Notes under the pieces: model-generated
The model's database searches: none
Told to the model about the DNA's origin: nothing
The model's input: only the letters and a program-made list of their open reading frames with translations
In this document: positions 6,294-8,359 of the stretch, piece by piece
Layout of the letters: each line of letters opens with the position of its first letter
Numbering within the stretch: the stretch's first letter is position 1
Program-made: the position numbers and the translations under genes
NCBI GenBank assembly: GCA_001593925.1
Contig: LUCD01000055.1
Span: forward strand, 1-8,359
Direction of reading: 5' to 3'
Source: Candidatus Bathyarchaeota archaeon B26-1
GTDB lineage: Archaea; Thermoproteota; Bathyarchaeia; Bathyarchaeales; B26-1
Length of the DNA stretch: 8,359 nucleotides

Positions 6294-6725
6294 TTGAGGG
6301 TAATCGACATCTTACGGAGGAAAGCGATCACCCTAGATGAGGAGACCACGGTCTCCGAGGCCGCTAGGATGATGCGGGATAAAGGCGAAGGATGCGCCAT
6401 AATCATGAGTGGGGATTCACCTGTAGGCATGATAACTGAACGTGACATAACCTGGAAGGTTGTGGGTGAGGGCCTCGACCCCAAAGCTGTGAAGGTTAAG
6501 GACATAATGTCCACCCCGCTCGTGACCGTGGACCCGGACACGGACCTCGCGGAAGCCGCGAAGATCATGGGGAGACATAGGGTTAGGAGGCTCGCCGTCG
6601 TCAAAGAGAATAAGATATACGGGGTTGTAAAGGCCGTCGACATAGCCCGCCACCTAGAAGAGTACGTAGACGACGAGATAAGGAAGATTCTCAGATACGC
6701 CTTCTTCTTCCCCGTGTACAGCTGA
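6294..6725 (+). CDS. two-CBS-domain protein
   Basis: This 143-residue protein is a single Bateman module: CBS 1 covers about residues 3-58 and CBS 2 about 66-121. Tandem CBS domains typically bind adenine nucleotides or related ligands and act as cytosolic energy or metabolite sensors. CBS 1 has GMITERDI (45-52), keeping T48 and D51 of the nucleotide-contact motif. CBS 2 has GVVKAVDI (110-117), where Lys replaces the usual Ser/Thr, so one site may be altered. IMSTPLVTVDPDTDLAEA (71-88) is the classic second-domain entry. A short tail ends in FFFPVYS. There is no other domain, so it must act through a partner. TTG start with an excellent SD. It diverges from the GH57 gene, but a link to glycogen is inference. 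Confidence 0.9.
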   Translation: MRVIDILRRKAITLDEETTVSEAARMMRDKGEGCAIIMSGDSPVGMITERDITWKVVGEGLDPKAVKVKDIMSTPLVTVDPDTDLAEAAKIMGRHRVRRLAVVKENKIYGVVKAVDIARHLEEYVDDEIRKILRYAFFFPVYS

Positions 6726-6766
6726 GAACCCGAAAATCTTAGCGGCAACCCTCAACATTTTTATCT

Positions 6767-6777
6767 CCTTAAAATAA
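6767..6777 (+). promoter_or_regulatory. TATA-like box of tRNA-Thr
   Basis: CCTTAAAATAA is centred about 25 bp before the mature tRNA 5' end, the usual archaeal spacing. A second AT-rich run (ATTTTTATC, 6757-6765) lies just upstream and may contribute. Confidence 0.5.
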
Positions 6778-6796
6778 CTCAAATAGATTGTTGAAG

Positions 6797-6874
6797 GCCC
6801 CCGTAGCCTAGCCCGGTTAAGGCGTCAGCCTTGTAAGCTGAAGATCCCGGGTTCGAATCCCGGCGGGGGCTCCA
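6797..6874 (+). tRNA. tRNA-Thr (anticodon TGT)
   Basis: A full cloverleaf can be drawn. The acceptor stem is GCCCCCG (6797-6803) with CGGGGGC (6864-6870). The D arm is GCC/GGC with an AGCCCGGTTAA-type loop. The anticodon stem TCAGC/GCTGA (6825-6829 / 6837-6841) encloses CTTGTAA with TGT at 6832-6834. The T arm is CCGGG / CCCGG around TTCGAAT (6852-6858). The discriminator is U73 and CCA (6872-6874) is encoded. U73 is usual for archaeal tRNA-Thr. No intron is visible. Confidence 0.97.
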
Positions 6875-6880
6875 AAGGAA

Positions 6881-6916
6881 AAACCTACGGTTTCTTGTAA
6901 TCTTCCTTTTCTTTTC
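6881..6916 (+). terminator. probable tRNA terminator
   Basis: Seven nt after the tRNA, AAACC (6881-6885) and GGTTT (6889-6893) can form a short hairpin with loop TAC. It is followed by a T-rich run TCTTCCTTTTCTTTTC (6901-6916), the usual archaeal stop signal. Some read-through is possible. Confidence 0.5.
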
Positions 6917-7128
6917 TGGACGGTTGGAGCCTCGTTGTAGAGCGCGGTGTCATCCCGGCCCCAATAACTCACCCGGAAAGGGGTTGAAAACGGCTCCTGA
7001 AGAGAAAACAGCCTCCATTTTAAAGGCTGTTGGGCATCACAAAATATAGAGGGGGTATCCCCGTTTGGGTGAAAACCGTTGCAAAAGGCTGAGCCGTCCA
7101 GAATTCAAGAAACTCCGTCGACGGCTCA
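6914..7128 (+). ncRNA. candidate structured RNA, unidentified
   Basis: The 435-bp stretch 6875-7309 has no credible protein gene but contains nested complementary segments. These are 6914-6925 with 7092-7103 (12 pairs, one G.U); 6928-6932 with 7086-7090; 6942-6948 with 7075-7082 (one bulge, one G.U); 6969-6977 with 7064-7072 (9 pairs, two G.U); 6980-6983 with 7059-7062; and 7007-7014 with 7024-7031 (perfect 8-bp hairpin). All are mutually compatible and give a rod-like fold. The G.U pairs would be A.C mismatches on the other strand, which favours plus. An alternative hairpin, 7090-7098 with 7120-7128, competes with the outer helix and is followed by pyrimidine-rich sequence. I do not see the conserved motifs of SRP RNA or RNase P RNA, nor a clear promoter of its own. 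Pairings were found by eye and some could be chance. Confidence 0.3.
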
Positions 7129-7309
7129 TCTCCTCCTCGGGTTTGCCTTTTCTTCTCTTCTTGGGATTCTTCGCCGGTTTGGATATGCCTTAGCCTAAGG
7201 TTCGGTCTTGGACCAACACTTTTCCACCGGAGTTGCCTGACTGAGAAAGGTATGGATGCTCTTGATGTTGAACCTTCCGAAAAATGTTGAAAGTTAGGTC
7301 GCTCCGGCT
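7129..7309. other. intergenic sequence, no gene seen
   Basis: This stretch holds a pyrimidine-rich run (7146-7163, GCCTTTTCTTCTCTTCTT with few purines) and a 6-bp inverted repeat CCTTAG/CTAAGG (7188-7200). On the minus strand there is a T5 run near 7281-7285, just downstream of the propeller gene, that could terminate it. No ORF, tRNA or recognised RNA is visible. Confidence 0.5.
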
Positions 7310-8320
7310 TTAAGCCTCCGACGTGTAGAGTAGGACGCGGTCGACCTCAAGGTTCAGCCCTAAGCCCGCACTGTACAACGGGTCTACAGCCTCAACCGTC
7401 ATCATCCAGAGCTCTCTGAGAGGGTCGTAGACGATGCTTGAGTACGTGTGGAGCGGGTAGGTTGGGTGTTCGTACCTCGATCCAGGCGTCCACTCAGCCG
7501 TGAATATCTCCTCTAGATTCAGGTTCCTATAGTCTATCGTGTAAGCTGCGAATTTCTTAGTTAGGGCTGACCCTTTCAAGACGTCGGTCGTAACGGTTCC
7601 GAAGTATATGGGCCCCGTGCACCCGGCCATGATCGAGCCGTTCATCATCAAGTACTGGGGCTGAGCCTTCCCGTTGATCTTTACTACCCCGAGCTTATTC
7701 CATTCCCTCCCGTCCCGGCTGACAGCTAAAGCCATGTTAACCCTGCTGGTTCCAGCCTTCCTAGCCTTGTAGAGGCAGAAGTACCTCCCGTCGATTATGT
7801 CTATTGTGCAGTCCCTAGCCTCGCCGCTGTCGTATTCTCTGTCTCCCCTGAGGGCGAAGCCTTCCCCGCTCCACGGCCCAGCCGGGTCGTCAGCCGTCAT
7901 CAGGTAGGTCTCCCACCTGCCCTCGTACACTTTAGAGGCGTCCCCGGCAACGTTCTCTTCGTGGATGTCGAGGGACAGGTATAGATGGTAGAGGCCCGTC
8001 GAGGGGTCCAGCAGTAACTGCTGGTTCTCGATGCTCTGCACGGGCTTACCAACGATCTCGCTGAGCTCCTCCTTCGTTATCCAAGTAACCAAGCTGAAGC
8101 TCTCCCCGTTCGTAGACCTGTATATCTCGACGGCGAAGCCCCTCCTCTCCGAACCCTTCCTAGGCCTACTCGTCAGCCAATACTCCTCGGAGTCCACATC
8201 GATCCAGAGCTTACCGGCTCCGCACCAAGAGCCAGGCTCGAAGTCCGGGGGATTCAGGACGACCTTCTTGAACCTTCTCCAATAGAAAACCGTTTGGGGC
8301 GGTGTGAGCCCACTCCACAA
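7310..8320 (-). CDS. five-bladed beta-propeller glycosidase-like protein (GH43/GH32/GH130-type), function unknown
   Basis: I cannot assign this 336-residue protein to one family. It has the blade-like repeats of GH43/GH32/GH68/GH130 propellers: GAGKLWIDVDSEEYWLTSRPR (34-54); a sugar-hydrolase-like RSTNGESFSLVTW (68-80); LLDPSTGLYHLYLS (103-116); DCTIDIIDGRYFCLYKA (170-186) followed by ALAVSRDGREW (197-207); and RYEHPTYPLHTYSSIVYD (282-299). Candidate acidic residues are D41/D43, D170/D174 and E284, but none is certain. No signal peptide or membrane segment is visible, so it is probably cytosolic. It starts with TTG at 8320, with GGAGGTT at 8329-8335 eight nt upstream. It is separated from the glycogen cluster by the tRNA and intergenic region. 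It could be a glycosidase, a phosphorylase or a non-catalytic propeller. Confidence 0.7.
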   Translation of the reverse strand: MWSGLTPPQTVFYWRRFKKVVLNPPDFEPGSWCGAGKLWIDVDSEEYWLTSRPRKGSERRGFAVEIYRSTNGESFSLVTWITKEELSEIVGKPVQSIENQQLLLDPSTGLYHLYLSLDIHEENVAGDASKVYEGRWETYLMTADDPAGPWSGEGFALRGDREYDSGEARDCTIDIIDGRYFCLYKARKAGTSRVNMALAVSRDGREWNKLGVVKINGKAQPQYLMMNGSIMAGCTGPIYFGTVTTDVLKGSALTKKFAAYTIDYRNLNLEEIFTAEWTPGSRYEHPTYPLHTYSSIVYDPLRELWMMTVEAVDPLYSAGLGLNLEVDRVLLYTSEA

Positions 8321-8328
8321 GGTTATTT

Positions 8329-8353
8329 AACCTCCAACCGCCCTTCATATAAC
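8329..8353 (-). promoter_or_regulatory. promoter and SD of the propeller gene
   Basis: On the minus strand GGTTATATG (core 8346-8352) is a TATA-like box about 29 bp before the TTG at 8320. GGAGGTT (8329-8335) is a strong SD with an 8-nt spacer. The TATA spacing would put the start near 8324, after the SD, so either the real box lies further upstream, beyond the window, or the transcript is nearly leaderless and the SD unused. The sequence GGTTATTTAACC (8321-8332), an imperfect palindrome, overlaps the SD. Confidence 0.45.
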
Positions 8354-8359
8354 CCTAAA

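Noticed and set aside
6251..6748. 165-codon minus-strand ORF
   Set aside because: It is the antisense of the clearly coding CBS gene; the Ser/Thr/Leu-rich translation is typical of a shadow frame.
6797..6874. tRNA-Thr as an integration (att) site
   Set aside because: No second copy of the tRNA 3' end, integrase or mobile-element gene is visible in the window.
6933..7085. SRP RNA or RNase P RNA
   Set aside because: The conserved SRP helix 8 motif and the RNase P conserved regions could not be found, although CCCGGAAAGGGG superficially recalls them.
1..8359. CRISPR arrays, insertion sequences, defence systems
   Set aside because: No regularly spaced repeats, transposase-like or nuclease-like proteins were seen on either strand.

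Overview
This window looks like archaeal chromosome, probably a thermophile-type or TACK-like lineage, although the sequence alone does not fix the phylum. The evidence is a tRNA-Thr with an encoded CCA end and U73, AT-rich TATA-like boxes about 25 bp before likely transcription starts, Shine-Dalgarno (SD) sites of the GGAGGT / AGGTGAT type, frequent TTG starts, and protein families typical of archaea (a stand-alone RAM/AsnC domain, a GH57 amylase, GT4/GT5-like glycogen synthases, a small CBS-pair protein).

Layout. Positions 1-590 (+) hold the C-terminal part of an M55 D-aminopeptidase (DppA-like), cut by the window edge and broken by a frameshift near 285-310. After a short gap with one doubtful mini-ORF come two minus-strand glycosyltransferases. 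The first (1045-2220) is translationally coupled through an ATGA overlap to an 85-residue winged-helix-like protein (791-1048). The second (2480-3730) is a separate unit with its own promoter region. Reading away from the second is a two-gene plus-strand operon: a stand-alone Lrp/AsnC ligand-binding (RAM) protein (3941-4183) coupled by a TTGA overlap to an HTH plus zinc-ribbon-like protein (4180-4578). That operon converges, with a 20-nt overlap, on a 526-residue GH57 alpha-amylase-type enzyme (4559-6139, minus). Divergent from the amylase is a two-CBS-domain protein (6294-6725, +), then a tRNA-Thr(TGT) gene (6797-6874).

Positions 6875-7309 have no protein gene but are rich in inverted repeats. 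Five or six mutually nested helices can be drawn between 6914 and 7103, with G.U pairs that favour the plus strand, so an unrecognised structured RNA is possible. The window ends with a minus-strand five-bladed-propeller protein resembling GH43/GH32/GH130-type glycosidases (7310-8320), with a good SD and a TATA-like box.

Functionally, the two glycosyltransferases and the GH57 enzyme form a plausible alpha-glucan (glycogen) synthesis and remodelling cluster, similar in content to archaeal loci that place a glycogen synthase near a GH57 amylase. The small regulators (winged helix, RAM domain, HTH/Zn ribbon, CBS pair) lie between or beside these genes, and the divergent promoter regions carry a dyad and a 14-nt direct repeat that could be operators. 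The regulatory links are inference.
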